Source: Chalciporus piperatus
Taxonomy: Eukaryota; Basidiomycota; Agaricomycetes; Boletales; Boletaceae
Reading direction: 5' to 3'
DNA: 64,000 nucleotides
Assembly (NCBI GenBank): GCA_038093975.1
Contig: JBBPTG010000022.1
Span: 181,017 to 245,016 of the forward strand
Position 1 is the first letter of the stretch. Each line of letters starts with the position of its first letter. The notes beneath the pieces are model-generated. The model did no database searches. It was not told where the DNA came from and was given only the letters and a program-made list of their open reading frames with translations. Below, piece by piece: positions 1 through 10,777 of this stretch. The translations under genes and the position numbers were made by a program.

Positions 1-2655
1 GACAACCCTTCGCAAACGTTGTGCCAGCGGTGTATGCAGCGAAACATTGGACTTGACAGTCTTTCGAAGGCTCACCCATTCGTGCTCGATGACCAATCAG
101 TCGGGAATATCACCAGAGCAAACAGAAAGATGACCCAGATCCCTCCCCTCGGCCCAGTCAAGACAGTCTCCCTGCTTTCGACCTGCCCCCTGTGCCGTCT
201 TATCTTCCATATCACATACCTCACGGAGAATGACATCCAGAGTATCACCAAACCTAGAACGGCCTCCGATGGTCAGCTGGCGCTGATCCCGGCGTGGACC
301 ATTCACCGTCTAGAGCGCGATCTAGATTGGGAACTATATCAATTTGGGAAGGGCCAGTACGCGAAGTGCATATACACGTCTGTGACGTCGAAGAACGCCG
401 ATGAACGCACCCCAATCGTCGATTCGGTGGTAGATGCAGTTGGATTGGCGGACGGTCGTGAAGGCAGCGAGGATGTGCCCGCGCTGAGGGTGAGGGAAGT
501 GGACCCGCGGAGGCCCGATTACAGCACCATCAAAGGGTGGCTTCGTCAATGCCAGGAGTTTCACCACATCACTTGTCGACCCCCCGCCTCTAGAGATCTG
601 CAGAAGATCAAGCTCATCGACGTCAAGACACGCAAGATTGTCATGTATCCCCCTGACGGCTGTGATTACCTCGCAATCAGTTACGTGTGGGGAGGCGTTG
701 ACCAGGCGAGTTACAAACTTGGGGATGTACTTCCTGCTATTCCCGCAACTCTCGAGGATGCAATGCTCGTGACTGGCTACCTCGGGAAGCAGTACCTATG
801 GGCGGACTCCCTGTGCATTGAGCAGGGAAACAAATCCGACAAGGCTGCGCAGATCCCGCTCATGAGCGCCATCTACACTGGCGCATGGGCCACCATTTTC
901 AATATCGCTGGTCAGTTTGCTCACAGTGGGTTGCCGCGGGTAGGAACATTGGAGGGTGTCATGCCTCAGATGTCCTGCGACGTTGGTGGGAAACAACTGT
1001 TATCTGTGATGCCTACGCTCTCCCAACAGATCACGCATTCCGTCTGGGCCACCAGAGCGTGGACGTTCCAGGAAGGATTGCTCTCTCCGCGCTGTCTCTT
1101 CTTCACGAATCACCAAGTCTACTTCGAATGCAACTCGGTGCAGTGTTGCGAGTCTCTCGACGACTCTACATCCCCTTTCCATACACCCTCGGACAAACAG
1201 CGCCAGGCGTTGCTCGACAAAAGCGCATGCGCCATGCGCGATCTTGGGCGTCAGAGGGGGCCGGAATGTGTACTCGGTCAGGGTGTCCTTAGAGATCCTT
1301 TTCGACCTTTCGAGGTACCCATCGAGCGCGACGCCGAGGATTCTTACCAGAGGTACATGAGACTCGTGCGCAGCTATTCCGAGAAGAAGATGACTCAAGA
1401 TGGCGATTCACTTAACGCCTTCTCGGCCATGCTGACACAGCTCTCAGGAACCGACTATGAACGGGGATTCGTGTATGGTCTGCCTGTGGAAGAGCTGCCG
1501 AGGGCTCTGCTGTGGGTCCATGGTACTCAACCACGCCGACGGGTCGACTTTCCGGCGTGGTCATGGGCTGGATGGGAAGGTTTAGTGAGGGCTGTCGTTG
1601 TGGAGGGAGCCACAGGCGATCCATCGCTCAAGAAGGGTATCAGGCCACCTTTGCGTATATGGGAGGCAGGTCAGGGTGGTCGTCCAGAATTGATATACAG
1701 TTTCAATCCGGAGACGGATGGGAGCTCTACAGAGGAGGACGAATATAGTGAGGCGGATGAATCTAGCGAGGCGGACGAAAAAGGCAGCGAGGAGGAGGAA
1801 CAAAAGGAAGATGAACCGGGCGAAAACAATCCAGAGGATGACAAAGGCGATGACGAAAATGACATGGGTGCATGGGAGACAGACTCGGGTGGCACAGAGT
1901 CAGTTGAGGTGCTCGAGGATCTGGAGGACGACCCCTGCAAAGGTTGGTTCGGAAGTACTGGTCCCGATCATGACAAGAAGGTCGTCCAAAGCTTCTGGGA
2001 TGGCTACTCTGAGTGGCTAAAAAGTCAAGGGAAATGTAGTCATCCACAAAGGAGTACGGGAAACAGTCCTGGTAGCGTCTTACCTTGTATCTCGGAATGG
2101 AAGAGACTAACCATGATCACAGCCCCGACCCTGTCGACAGAGTCATCTGTAGCTTCCGATGATCAGGATCCGGTCGACTTGTTGGCAAAGGAGATGCTCG
2201 TAGAGCCCTCAGTTGTGGACCGGGTCATCGGTCCAAATGAATTGCTGGTCGAAGGGATAACCATCCGGCTCACGTTCAGAAAAGATAGGCAGAAATGGGA
2301 CGATGACAGAGAGGACATCGAGCGTACGCCAGATGGAATCCACTCGGAACGATGCCTCGTCAAGTTTGAGGGTGTTGCCGAGCGACAAAAATTGAGGATC
2401 TATGGCCACGATGCTGCAGATTTGATCAAGGAGCGAGGGAGAACGGAGCAAGAGTTTTTGCTTTTATCTCGAGACGTGGATCTTGACCTCGACGTGAAGC
2501 TTTGCGGTTGGCACGCTCTGTTATGGATCGATAGGGAGGGGGACACTGCTACCAGGGTAGGGGTAGCCAGTTTAAGGCTTCAAGGTGGTGAAGACGATGA
2601 ATTCAGTCTACTGGCCTATGCTAAGCCAAAGAGGAGGTTGTTCAAGTTGAAATGA
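1..2655 (+). CDS. HET-domain (heterokaryon incompatibility) protein, 5' end outside window
   Basis: This is a single open frame of about 870 codons. It is open to the left edge, so the start may lie outside the window; the first in-window ATG is at 34. The HET domain spans roughly residues 215-365 of the frame. It shows YLAISYVWGG, LWADSLCIEQ and later RAWTFQEGLLSPRC, the three conserved blocks of the family. FPAWSWAGWEG near residue 511 is also typical of what follows a HET domain. Residues about 567-630 are a very acidic Glu/Asp/Ser tract, then a C-terminal part I do not recognise. HET proteins trigger cell death or growth arrest after contact with non-self; the partner cannot be read from sequence. 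There is no intron in the visible part, unlike most neighbours. Confidence 0.9.
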   Translation, partial: DNPSQTLCQRCMQRNIGLDSLSKAHPFVLDDQSVGNITRANRKMTQIPPLGPVKTVSLLSTCPLCRLIFHITYLTENDIQSITKPRTASDGQLALIPAWTIHRLERDLDWELYQFGKGQYAKCIYTSVTSKNADERTPIVDSVVDAVGLADGREGSEDVPALRVREVDPRRPDYSTIKGWLRQCQEFHHITCRPPASRDLQKIKLIDVKTRKIVMYPPDGCDYLAISYVWGGVDQASYKLGDVLPAIPATLEDAMLVTGYLGKQYLWADSLCIEQGNKSDKAAQIPLMSAIYTGAWATIFNIAGQFAHSGLPRVGTLEGVMPQMSCDVGGKQLLSVMPTLSQQITHSVWATRAWTFQEGLLSPRCLFFTNHQVYFECNSVQCCESLDDSTSPFHTPSDKQRQALLDKSACAMRDLGRQRGPECVLGQGVLRDPFRPFEVPIERDAEDSYQRYMRLVRSYSEKKMTQDGDSLNAFSAMLTQLSGTDYERGFVYGLPVEELPRALLWVHGTQPRRRVDFPAWSWAGWEGLVRAVVVEGATGDPSLKKGIRPPLRIWEAGQGGRPELIYSFNPETDGSSTEEDEYSEADESSEADEKGSEEEEQKEDEPGENNPEDDKGDDENDMGAWETDSGGTESVEVLEDLEDDPCKGWFGSTGPDHDKKVVQSFWDGYSEWLKSQGKCSHPQRSTGNSPGSVLPCISEWKRLTMITAPTLSTESSVASDDQDPVDLLAKEMLVEPSVVDRVIGPNELLVEGITIRLTFRKDRQKWDDDREDIERTPDGIHSERCLVKFEGVAERQKLRIYGHDAADLIKERGRTEQEFLLLSRDVDLDLDVKLCGWHALLWIDREGDTATRVGVASLRLQGGEDDEFSLLAYAKPKRRLFKLK

Positions 2656-2787
2656 GGTTCCAAGCAATGTATATTCAATGTAGAATACATCTTGCAGTGT
2701 ATGTACGATTCTATTAGATGGAATTTACAATATCTCGTGACAACCCTCGCCTACGAAACAATCTCAGCTTTAGGTCTGGTTTGGTAA

Positions 2788-2829
2788 GGGTGAACGACTG
2801 TCTTCATCCCGACAGGCAGTCGTTCACCC
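2788..2829. repeat. 13-bp perfect inverted repeat between convergent genes
   Basis: GGGTGAACGACTG at 2788-2800 is matched by its exact reverse complement at 2817-2829, with a 16-nt loop. It lies in the 0.4-kb gap between the stop codons of the HET gene (+) and BTA1 (-). It could fold in transcripts of either strand near their 3' ends. Otherwise the gap 2656-3078 shows nothing I can name. Confidence 0.7.
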
Positions 2830-3078
2830 TCCATCAGTGTGGGTACGATGCAAGTACACTCGCAATATTGTACCAAATATGCTGACCGACAATACATAAT
2901 ATACAATCCCCAGACATTCAATATCCAAGGACGCGAACGAGTACAATAACACAATGAACGCCAATGTATGTATATGCATAGCAGAAAAGTGGTGATCGTG
3001 ACATCTCATCTGACCCTCCCTCCATGACAGGTCGTCACAGACGAAGCAGGGCTCGTGTGATTCGTTCGTTCATGTCGA

Positions 3079-6000
3079 TCATGCTTTGACGGCTTTCCAA
3101 AAGGATGCGTACCTACGTGAACAGGTCAGACTCGACGTCACTCACAACGAATGGTCGAAGAGAAACAAGGGGGGGAGGGGAGGGCTTACATGTTGACCAT
3201 GTCAAGAGCGACCTCGGGTCCTTTCCTTATGCTGATAGGAGTGACCACGAACCCATGCTTCCTGAACCTAGATATATGATCGTTGCGCGTCAGAAAAACT
3301 CGCACTCAAACAGAGAGGAACAGGACGTCACGTACACTTCCTGATACCAAGGTTGTCTAGCCGCAGACCGCCAGAGAACGAACCCTCCAGGGGCTATCAC
3401 CCTCGCAAACTCGGATACCTCGTCTTCGACGTCTTGTGAACCGGGAGCGAACCAGTCAAGGTGGTCCATGATGACAGCACGGGTGAGAGACCATCTCGAG
3501 AGACCGCGGAGGACGCTAGCAAGAGCAAAAAAAAAAAAAAAAAAAGGTGTCAGTGGGTTCCTCATTTCGGAGGTAGTGAACACGTTGACTGACTTGACGA
3601 TAGAATCGGTGTGTAAACGGAATGCGTCTGTCGCTTTGGCGTTATTGGTCCTGAGTTTGTCGTACCCTTCACGCGTGAGGTACGCAGGACACGAGGATGG
3701 AGTGTAATGACCCCTCAAGCACTTCATTCATAGCCCAAGGTGAGGCAGATAAGGAGAACGCCACCACAAAAACACGGAGAGGGAACGCACCAGTGGGTAG
3801 AAGTATGCACCATCCTTGAACGAGTACCTCGAAGGAATAGGGTTCAACGTGTCCCTGATGAACTCGTAGATACTCCCTTCATCCAACAACATATTGCGTT
3901 GGTTCTGTGGCACACCGAGAGCGTTCCAGCAGAATGCAGGGGTCTTGAGGAGGGCGACGACGACCGGGTTGAGCAATACTGGCATCAGTTTCTCTTTCCA
4001 GATTTTCTCCTGCTCTCCCTTGGTGGAAGCGTTGCACATGTCCTCGGCGTCCTTGGTCACCCCTGCCACGGAGAAGATGAATTTGGCAAGACGGAGTGCC
4101 AAGCCACTGTATCCGTTCAGGTAAAAGTCCTTCGCAAATGCCTTGTCGTTGATATGCCAGAACTGGTAGGCAATCGAAGACAAGAGAGGAGAGATCTTCG
4201 AGTCCAGGATCTGGCGGAATTTGGGTTGTTGACCCTTTCCGAACATGGCGAAGAAGTCTTCGTAATCCAAAGTGAGGAGAGATGCAAGCTTCAGCTCCAA
4301 AAGGTGTCCTTGACTGGAATATGAAAATCAGCATGTCAAATCTTGTACGGAAGATCGGCGGACGTACCATGGGTTCATATCCACGCAGTGGATCTGTTCG
4401 TCGCCCAAGTCAGCCTTATCAAGCGATTATTACGACCGTAACTTACTCTGCGAGGTTGAGCGGCAATCGCATAATGCAATGCATTGTCACCAGCAGACGT
4501 GATAACCAGCATGGAATCGTCGGGGCCTAAATTCAGGTATTTCATATCCTCGAAAGGATCCTCCTAGACTCGTGTCAACCCTCCCTCCCTCGACGCCATT
4601 TGCAGACCATGACGTACCCATGTAAACGAGTAAATGAAAGTCCTGAACTCTTTGTGGACCGGTTGTTCGTAGTAGGGTAATCTCCAAGGCTAAAAAAACA
4701 ACATTCCATTCAGCTCAAAAAGAGGATTGCGTCGAAAGACCACCTACCCGTCCAAGGTGGTAGTGGAACGAGCTCAAGGGAGGTGTAACCGTGATCGTAT
4801 GGTGAGCTTTGGACTCGAGTTGCATTGCTGGCTTGCCTATCTCAAGAACAGGAATAGCTTCCGATTCCTTGGTCGCGTTAAGAGACGCGGGGCTGTTGTT
4901 TCCAATCATGTTGCCACCCTCGACCTCGAAGGCATGACAGAAGCGAGACACGTCGCACGATCGAGAACGACCAAGCCAGATGTAGTAAGGACTGCAGAGC
5001 GTTGAGCATACCCACTTGGAAGCATACCAATGAAAACTTACATCCGCACAATGAAAGGGATGATGAAGCGGTTCCTGCCGTTGTAAGTCTTGACCTGAAG
5101 AACGGTGTGTGAGTAAAAGTCAAGGGCGTGTGTGAACGATCACTCGACTTGCCGTGCCGAACTTGTATTCCAGGTAATCACGTCTGTGTGGCGACAAGGA
5201 CACGTGGTCAAAGTCGAACCAGATCTGCCAGAACCAACGGCTCAGCCAACCACACTCCTTGCTGGTACCCCCGATCGCCTTCTCGTGGAGCGAAGGCTGT
5301 TTCCCTGAAGTGTAGAAATCGGCGACACCGAGCAAGCCATTCTCTGGGGAAAGAACGTAATCGATGCGATCCAGCAATGCGTAGAAGTTGGGGATCTGAA
5401 ACGAGCGTCAGTTGGTTGGTTGATACGGTGTGAAATAAGACAGTACCATGGAAAGCGAATAGCTGAGAGTGACGAAGTCGACGCTCCCTTTGGGCTCAGT
5501 CTTGGACCACTCGGGAAGGGAAAACTCGGTCGCATCCTGGCAGAGGACAGTGACATTCTTCCAGCCTTTCTTAGCGAACCGTTTGCGAGCGACTTCCAAG
5601 AGTGGTTCACACAGATCGATAAGATAAATAGCATCGAACTGTGATATAGGGAAGTGCTTGTCCATGAGTTCGATGTTGTGGCCTGTCAGAAGTTGATCGA
5701 GGCCATTCCAGAGACCAAATGAACGATCTCACCGGTACCGCCACCAATGTCAACCCAAATAAGCTTCTGCGAGGGATCCTTTTCACGGAGAGTGCGAAGA
5801 TGGCCTGCAGAGAGGCTGAGCATGGTGTTTCGGCCACGGAGCAAGCCGTTCCGAGTTGCGTCATAGACGTCCGCTTGACCCTTATAGAACTGGTTTCCAA
5901 AGTGATGAGAACGGGAGGGGAAGAGAGGGGAAATGAAACAATGTACCTTGTCTAAACGCGTCCGCTGATCCGTGGCACCGAGTGGGCGGAGGAAGCAATG

Positions 6001-6255
6001 CCAGATAAACTTGAGCTGAGGCTTTATCGCGTCACCCACAGCGAGGGTGATTGCGAGGATTGATCCGGCGAGGATGAGGCATGCTGCGATCGTGGACGAT
6101 CCAGTGTAGTATGCGAGGGTATTACCGAAGAATCTGGGGAACACGATGAGGATGGGACTGACAACGTCTTGAAGGAGAAAAGCTTACCGTCGATAGTAGT
6201 ACAGGACGAGACCAGCGACCAACAAGGCGCCACGGAGAGAGGCAAACTGGAGCAT
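3079..6255 (-). CDS. BTA1: Betaine lipid (DGTS) synthase, BTA1
   Basis: Makes diacylglyceryl-trimethylhomoserine, a phosphorus-free membrane lipid, from diacylglycerol and S-adenosylmethionine. Fifteen exons give 781 aa: 6255-6188, 6133-5947, 5889-5733, 5682-5447, 5395-5153, 5094-5042, 4991-4748, 4689-4618, 4563-4447, 4393-4368, 4313-3791, 3721-3594, 3515-3336, 3267-3190 and 3112-3079. A hydrophobic segment lies near residues 28-60. The methyltransferase half follows, with the SAM-binding motif WVDIGGGTG near residue 130 and YLIDLCEPLLEVARKRF. The C-terminal half is BtaA-like (DUF3419), with LVITSAGDNALHYAIA, IHCVDMNP, IMDHLDWF and the end VNMYASFWK. The start is the ATG opening MLQFASLRGALL. 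Exon 5/6 is joined across a GC-AG intron. A CACGTG lies about 410 bp upstream of the ATG. Confidence 0.94.
3516..3593 (-). other. BTA1 intron 12 with a T19 tract
   Basis: On the coding strand this 78-bp intron carries 19 consecutive T (A19 at 3527-3545 on the + strand) directly before GCTCTTGCTAG, the 3' splice site. It is an extreme polypyrimidine tract and probably length-polymorphic. Confidence 0.85.
5095..5152 (-). other. GC-AG intron in BTA1
   Basis: The 58-bp intron starts GCAAGT instead of GTAAGT and ends TTCAG. Joining 5153 to 5094 gives FGTVKTYNGRNRF and keeps the 781-aa frame. No GT donor nearby would do so. GC-AG introns are a known minor class of U2 introns. Confidence 0.88.
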
Positions 6256-6661
6256 AGCTGCCAATATGATCGTAGGGAGTCATGATCGAGATTTGATTGG
6301 GTCTTATACAGAACAGGCCCCCAGCAAAAGTGTAAGAGGATAGGTTTACGTGCTTATCGTCGTCTATCTTCCAGATGTGTTTTTGCAGAGTTAGCGCGAG
6401 GCCAATCGCATAACTCCATGTATTCGACATGCGCACGAGGCGAACATGTACCTCGTTCCAATTACAAACGTGCGAGAAAGGCCTTGAGTTTGGCAGGTTT
6501 TTCCTAATTGTAACGTTGTCATTCGCAATCTTTGGGGGCGGAATACAGCGGAACGGCAGACCTGTCATAATGTATATAGGACAACATTCGGTCGATCTTG
6601 CCTGCAACGTTCCAGCCTTATACATGACCGTAATGAGTTGGTCGCTGAACTAGTTTCGTTT

Positions 6662-6667
6662 CACGTG
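6662..6667. promoter_or_regulatory. CACGTG E-box upstream of BTA1
   Basis: The palindrome CACGTG lies in the 1.06-kb divergent gap between BTA1 (-) and the unknown gene (+) at 7320. It matches the core site of Pho4/NUC-1-type bHLH factors. BTA1 is phosphate-starvation induced in other fungi, so a regulatory role is reasonable but unproven. The rest of 6256-7319 shows nothing I can name. Confidence 0.35.
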
Positions 6668-7319
6668 CGAGTCCAGCAGGCGTTCTGTCAAATCAATCTG
6701 TTAGCCCAATGGTAGACGCCTGTAGACGCTGCAGCGGCAGAGATGGCTGTCACATCGATGTCAAGCTCAGAAATATCTTCATCTCCCGGGATGTGGAGAT
6801 GAACAGTCCTAGACAGTCCTTGAATCGTCCGGCGTCCGCCATCATACCGAAATAAAGTCGACTGACCCCACAGTCAACCTTCGACAACTTGAACTTGAAG
6901 CAAGACACATGCCAGTGGCTGGTTGTCGGTGGCAATGACTCTGCCCCGACAGATGTATTTCCGGCGCAGACGAGACTGCCCCACTGTGGGACTCGTGGGA
7001 CCTGGCAAATGTCCATCAAAACGTCCATCATTGAGTTACACTTGCGAACCTGACAGCGTCAGATGGCCCCGGCCCATGGGTCGTATCTGTCGTATCATAC
7101 GACTCGTATGGAGGGTAAGTACAAGAAGTCAATCCCCGGCACAGCGCGCATAGCATCAATCCCACACCGCAGCCAGCATCCGACTCGTGCTGTACACCTC
7201 GGCCCTGACAGTGATAGACGCCGGGAGACATATAAGGTCTTCTCCCAGACCGGCCCAGACCCATTGACAGTCGTGTACGCAGTCTCCATCGTCTTTCCGT
7301 TGAACAACTCATCGTACCC

Positions 7320-8638
7320 ATGCACTTCCTCCAACGAAAGTATATCGACCTCATTCGTCAAGTGTCCACGAAATGGGTCAACTGGGACCCTCCGATCGAA
7401 ATTGAGGTTAGTCTCTCTGCTTTTCTTCTTCTTCTGTGATCGACGAGTGATCTGATTCACGAGCGATCGGCCGCGCGTTTCTAACAACGAATCGAAACAG
7501 GTCGGCACGTACGGTATGGTCGATCCAGATACAGGCGATCTGAGAGTCGAGGGAAACATCTACGATCCTGCATTTCAAGTCGAATTGGACAACGTGGGGG
7601 TGATGCTTAGGTTGACGGATCACCCACCCAAGGAAGGACCCGCCGAGGACGACTTCATCATCGCCTCCAAGGGTGCTAAACGAAGTGATATCAGCTTTGG
7701 ACCTGAAGCGTACGTGCTTGCACGCATCCACTGAATCATATCCTGATCGATCGATCTGACCTTTTGTTGATCCATGATCCATGATCCATGATCCATGATC
7801 CATGATCCATGATTATTTCATCTCCACACAACCCACAGCGGTATCGCAGGCATCGCCAGCGCATCCATCAAGGGGCAATGGCAATTCGAGCGCGGCAAAC
7901 GAGATGCGCTTCTCATCATGCATAGCCCTCGTCAACTGTATCTCCCTCCGAAAGTGATTCTCGAACATTTGTACAAAGTGCCCAAGTTGAACGACAAGTG
8001 GCTCGTCACGAGCGTTCACGTGTGTCCCGCGTTTTCCATGTATCTCTCCAACAAAAGTAAGTTTTCACGTTTCACGTTTCTCGTTTCGGGCTTTCATTCC
8101 CCTTCCATCGCGTTTCGCTGACGATGTCGTGTGACCATGACAACAGCTGGAGAAAAGATCTCGCTCGCGTTGATGGCACAAGCACCGATCGCAGGTGTCG
8201 CAGGGATCACAGCAGGCGCCGAAGCCGGATTCAGCTGGTGGTCCGACACCCAATCCGACCTCTTCCGCAAAGCATCCGACAAACAAGGCCGATACTGTTT
8301 CACCCCGCTCTTCGCGCTCAAACGACCCATTGGAAGATTCGCGAGACTTTTCCGTGATAAAGTGGTGCCTCCCCCGTCTGGCGATGATTTGTGAGTCGTA
8401 TTGGCGGTTGGGTGTGGGATGGGATGACTGATGGCTGATGACGGGTTTTGCTTTGCTTTGCTTTGTAGGTGGCATGATGATTCTCCACCTTGGCAACCAC
8501 TCGATGAAGATGGGGAAGAAGATCCGATCGATGTGGTGAGCACATACATAGTCTGATTCAGATCCCGTCATCGTCGACTGATTCTCATCTACTTGTGTGT
8601 GATACTCCCAGACCCTTCCAGAAGATGAGGATTTCTAA
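7320..8638 (+). CDS. Unknown conserved-looking protein, 283 aa
   Basis: I do not recognise this gene. Six exons (7320-7406, 7501-7709, 7839-8056, 8147-8390, 8469-8535, 8612-8638) join in frame to 283 aa starting MHFLQRKYIDLIRQ. All junctions are GT-AG with clear donors. The middle part is rich in glycine and alanine (GIAGIASASIKGQWQFERGKR, LMAQAPIAGVAGITAGAEAG). The latter stretch could be a membrane-associated or glycine-zipper helix. The C-terminus is acidic (DEDGEEDPIDVTLPEDEDF). No signal peptide is evident. It is divergent from BTA1 across a 1.06-kb gap. The splice pattern argues for a real gene; function is open. Confidence 0.75.
7771..7812. repeat. Six copies of a 7-bp microsatellite in an intron
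   Basis: TCCATGA is repeated six times without error inside intron 2 (7710-7838) of the unknown gene. A 7-bp unit would break a coding frame, which fits its intronic place. Confidence 0.9.
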
Positions 8639-9261
8639 CTTTTGACCGCTGGAGCGCAAACGAGGAATTCAGAACTGACTTTGTAACCCTATACCTACAT
8701 CACCCTGGACCTGTTCAATCTCATCTCGTCTCATCACATGCTGAATGTTGACTGAATATACCACGCTCGTTGACCAATGCGGGGTCGAGGTTACCCTAAC
8801 AACCTCGACAAAAAGGCAAACGACAAAAACGTGTTTACAACTTGAAGGAGGTGTAGAGTCTTCGAACGAAGAACGCAAACGGTATAGTACGCAAAAAGAC
8901 TCGCGTAGCTGCGTGTTAGACAAAACGACTAAGCATAGAGTATGATCAGCTTCGCAAAGCTCGAAAGTAGTACATATACACAGAAATATGCAAGGTGCGC
9001 TAAAGAGCGACAGTATTCTACAGGGGGGGAAACCATATCCTCTGTAACATCGGTGGAGGGGTTGTTGCGTTTATCATAGATCGCGACGTTGACCGTCGAA
9101 AACGCTGGAAAAAGAGGGGGAGAGAGGGAACGAACGAACGAAGAAAGGAAAATCGCCTATGGAAACAGGAAGTTGACAGAAAACCAGTAAGACACATAAT
9201 GCAAAACCGCGGGGTAACGAAGGATACCTTCTATCGAGTAAAGACGGATAGAAGTGAGATG

Positions 9262-10777
9262 TCATGCGTTGGTGATCGAGCTGCTGGCTTCTGCAGAGGG
9301 AAGACTGGGCGTGTTTGATGTCTTTTCGGGAAGCTCTGTGATAGAAACGGACGAAGGGGCAGTGCTCGGTGGCGGAGGACCTTGCGGCGGGTAACTACCG
9401 TAACCGTGCCAAGTTGGAGGGTACCCGCCAAATGGAGGAGGTGGAGGTGGATAGTATGGGTAATAAGCCTGAGGAGGGGCAGGGACGAGGGCTTGTTGGT
9501 GAGGGTCAGGCGGAGGTGCACCGTTGTAACCCGGATAGCCATATGGCTGGTGAGGCGGTGGGTGAGGGGTGCTTGGAGACGCACTAGGGTAGGGTGAGCC
9601 GGAGTAGGAGGGCGGTGGTGGGACTGCGTACCCGGATGGGCCATAATAGTTCGGCGGCCCTGGGTAAGGAGCATAGGGAGGGTGTGGCGGAGCACTGGAT
9701 ACGGGGGATTGTTGAGGGTAGTTGGATGGGGTGGGTGGGCCTGGTTGAGCAGAAGTGGGTGTCGAAGGAGATGGGAGTGGATGCCCTTGACGATCGGTTG
9801 GAGAGGTGGATTCCGAATGATTCCCTTTGCCCCTCCGCCGCTTGGAGCCAGCACCGTAGGGATTGTAACGTCCTCGTTTCCCATCTGCGACACGGCCGTC
9901 CGTTAGAAGAGGTAGACCGGATGACAGAGGCCCAGACAGCATTGAAGGCGATGTGTCCACATCATCTGCTTCTCCGCGGTAGCGAGGGATGCCATCTACG
10001 CCAATTTCGACTTTGGGTGGGTTGCGAAAGTGAGTTTTGTCAAGGTATTCCGGGCTTATGTCCAGCGAGGCCAGCTCGGGCAGGGAGGATGGTGACCGTA
10101 GACGGCCTTGTTCGACATCTTCGATTTTGTAGTATGATATGAGGTGTTGGGACACACCGCCGATTGTGAGGGAGAACGTCTGGCGGGGAGAGGCGTGAGA
10201 AAGTTGAAGTGCGGCAGGGCGGTCAACGAAGACACACCTTTTTCATGAGGCCATCGTTTTTGAACTTGTAGCTGTTAGTGAGACTGCCAACGAGGACACG
10301 TTCGCGGTGTCTGTCGATGCCCATGGAACTAGCTTCGCTTTTGGGTCGACTGAGAGATTGGGCCTCGAGACGTGCGCCATCCACGTTGTACTGAGAGTGT
10401 TCGTTTACGGTCTCTGGTGGGTCTGAGCGTGCGCCTCTGTGACCTGCGCCACGTTTGTCTGTTTCGCGATAGAGGAGAAAGTTACCAAGGATGCGTGATG
10501 GACTCCAGAAGAAACCGTCGGTCCAGCGCTTGATGCCACTCTCGTCCTCGTCGAAGACAAAGACAGAGCCAGAGGTGATCATTTTTCTCTCCGAGTCGAC
10601 GAGACGACGGGTGACTCTCGGTATGAGGCCACGACGGGCGGCTTCGAGTATGAGAAGGGCATCGCCTGTTGTCTCTATCCAGCCGCACCAGGGGGGTTCT
10701 GTCCAGGTCGTCGTGGGCTGGTTGGCTGAATTTGTGGCGCTGGATGATGAAGGAGAGATCTGCTGATTTGCAGACAT
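9262..10777 (-). CDS. Gti1/Pac2 family (WOPR-domain) transcription factor
   Basis: DNA-binding regulator of the Wor1/Ryp1/Gti1/Pac2 family, which controls morphology and development in fungi. Two exons (10777-10238 and 10179-9262) give 485 aa. The first WOPR half is WCGWIETTGDALLILEAARR through KRWTDGFFWSPSRILGNFLLYRE, about residues 30-110. The second half follows after a variable linker: LTNSYKFKNDGLMKK, then across the intron TFSLTIGGVSQHLISYYK. The C-terminal 200 residues are low-complexity, rich in Pro, Gly, Tyr and Ser, as usual in the family. A basic GSKRRRGKG stretch could be a nuclear signal. A 2.2-kb noncoding region lies upstream; long promoters are typical of this family. Family assignment is firm, the subfamily (Gti1 or Pac2) is not. 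Confidence 0.92.

Noticed and set aside
1582..2047. Several Ser-, Arg- or Lys-rich frames in the acidic part of the HET gene
   Set aside because: They are shadow translations of the low-complexity GAGGAG/GAT-rich coding strand.
9369..10142. Plus-strand frames opposite the WOPR gene
   Set aside because: They are antisense shadows of the Pro/Gly/Tyr-rich C-terminus of the WOPR protein.
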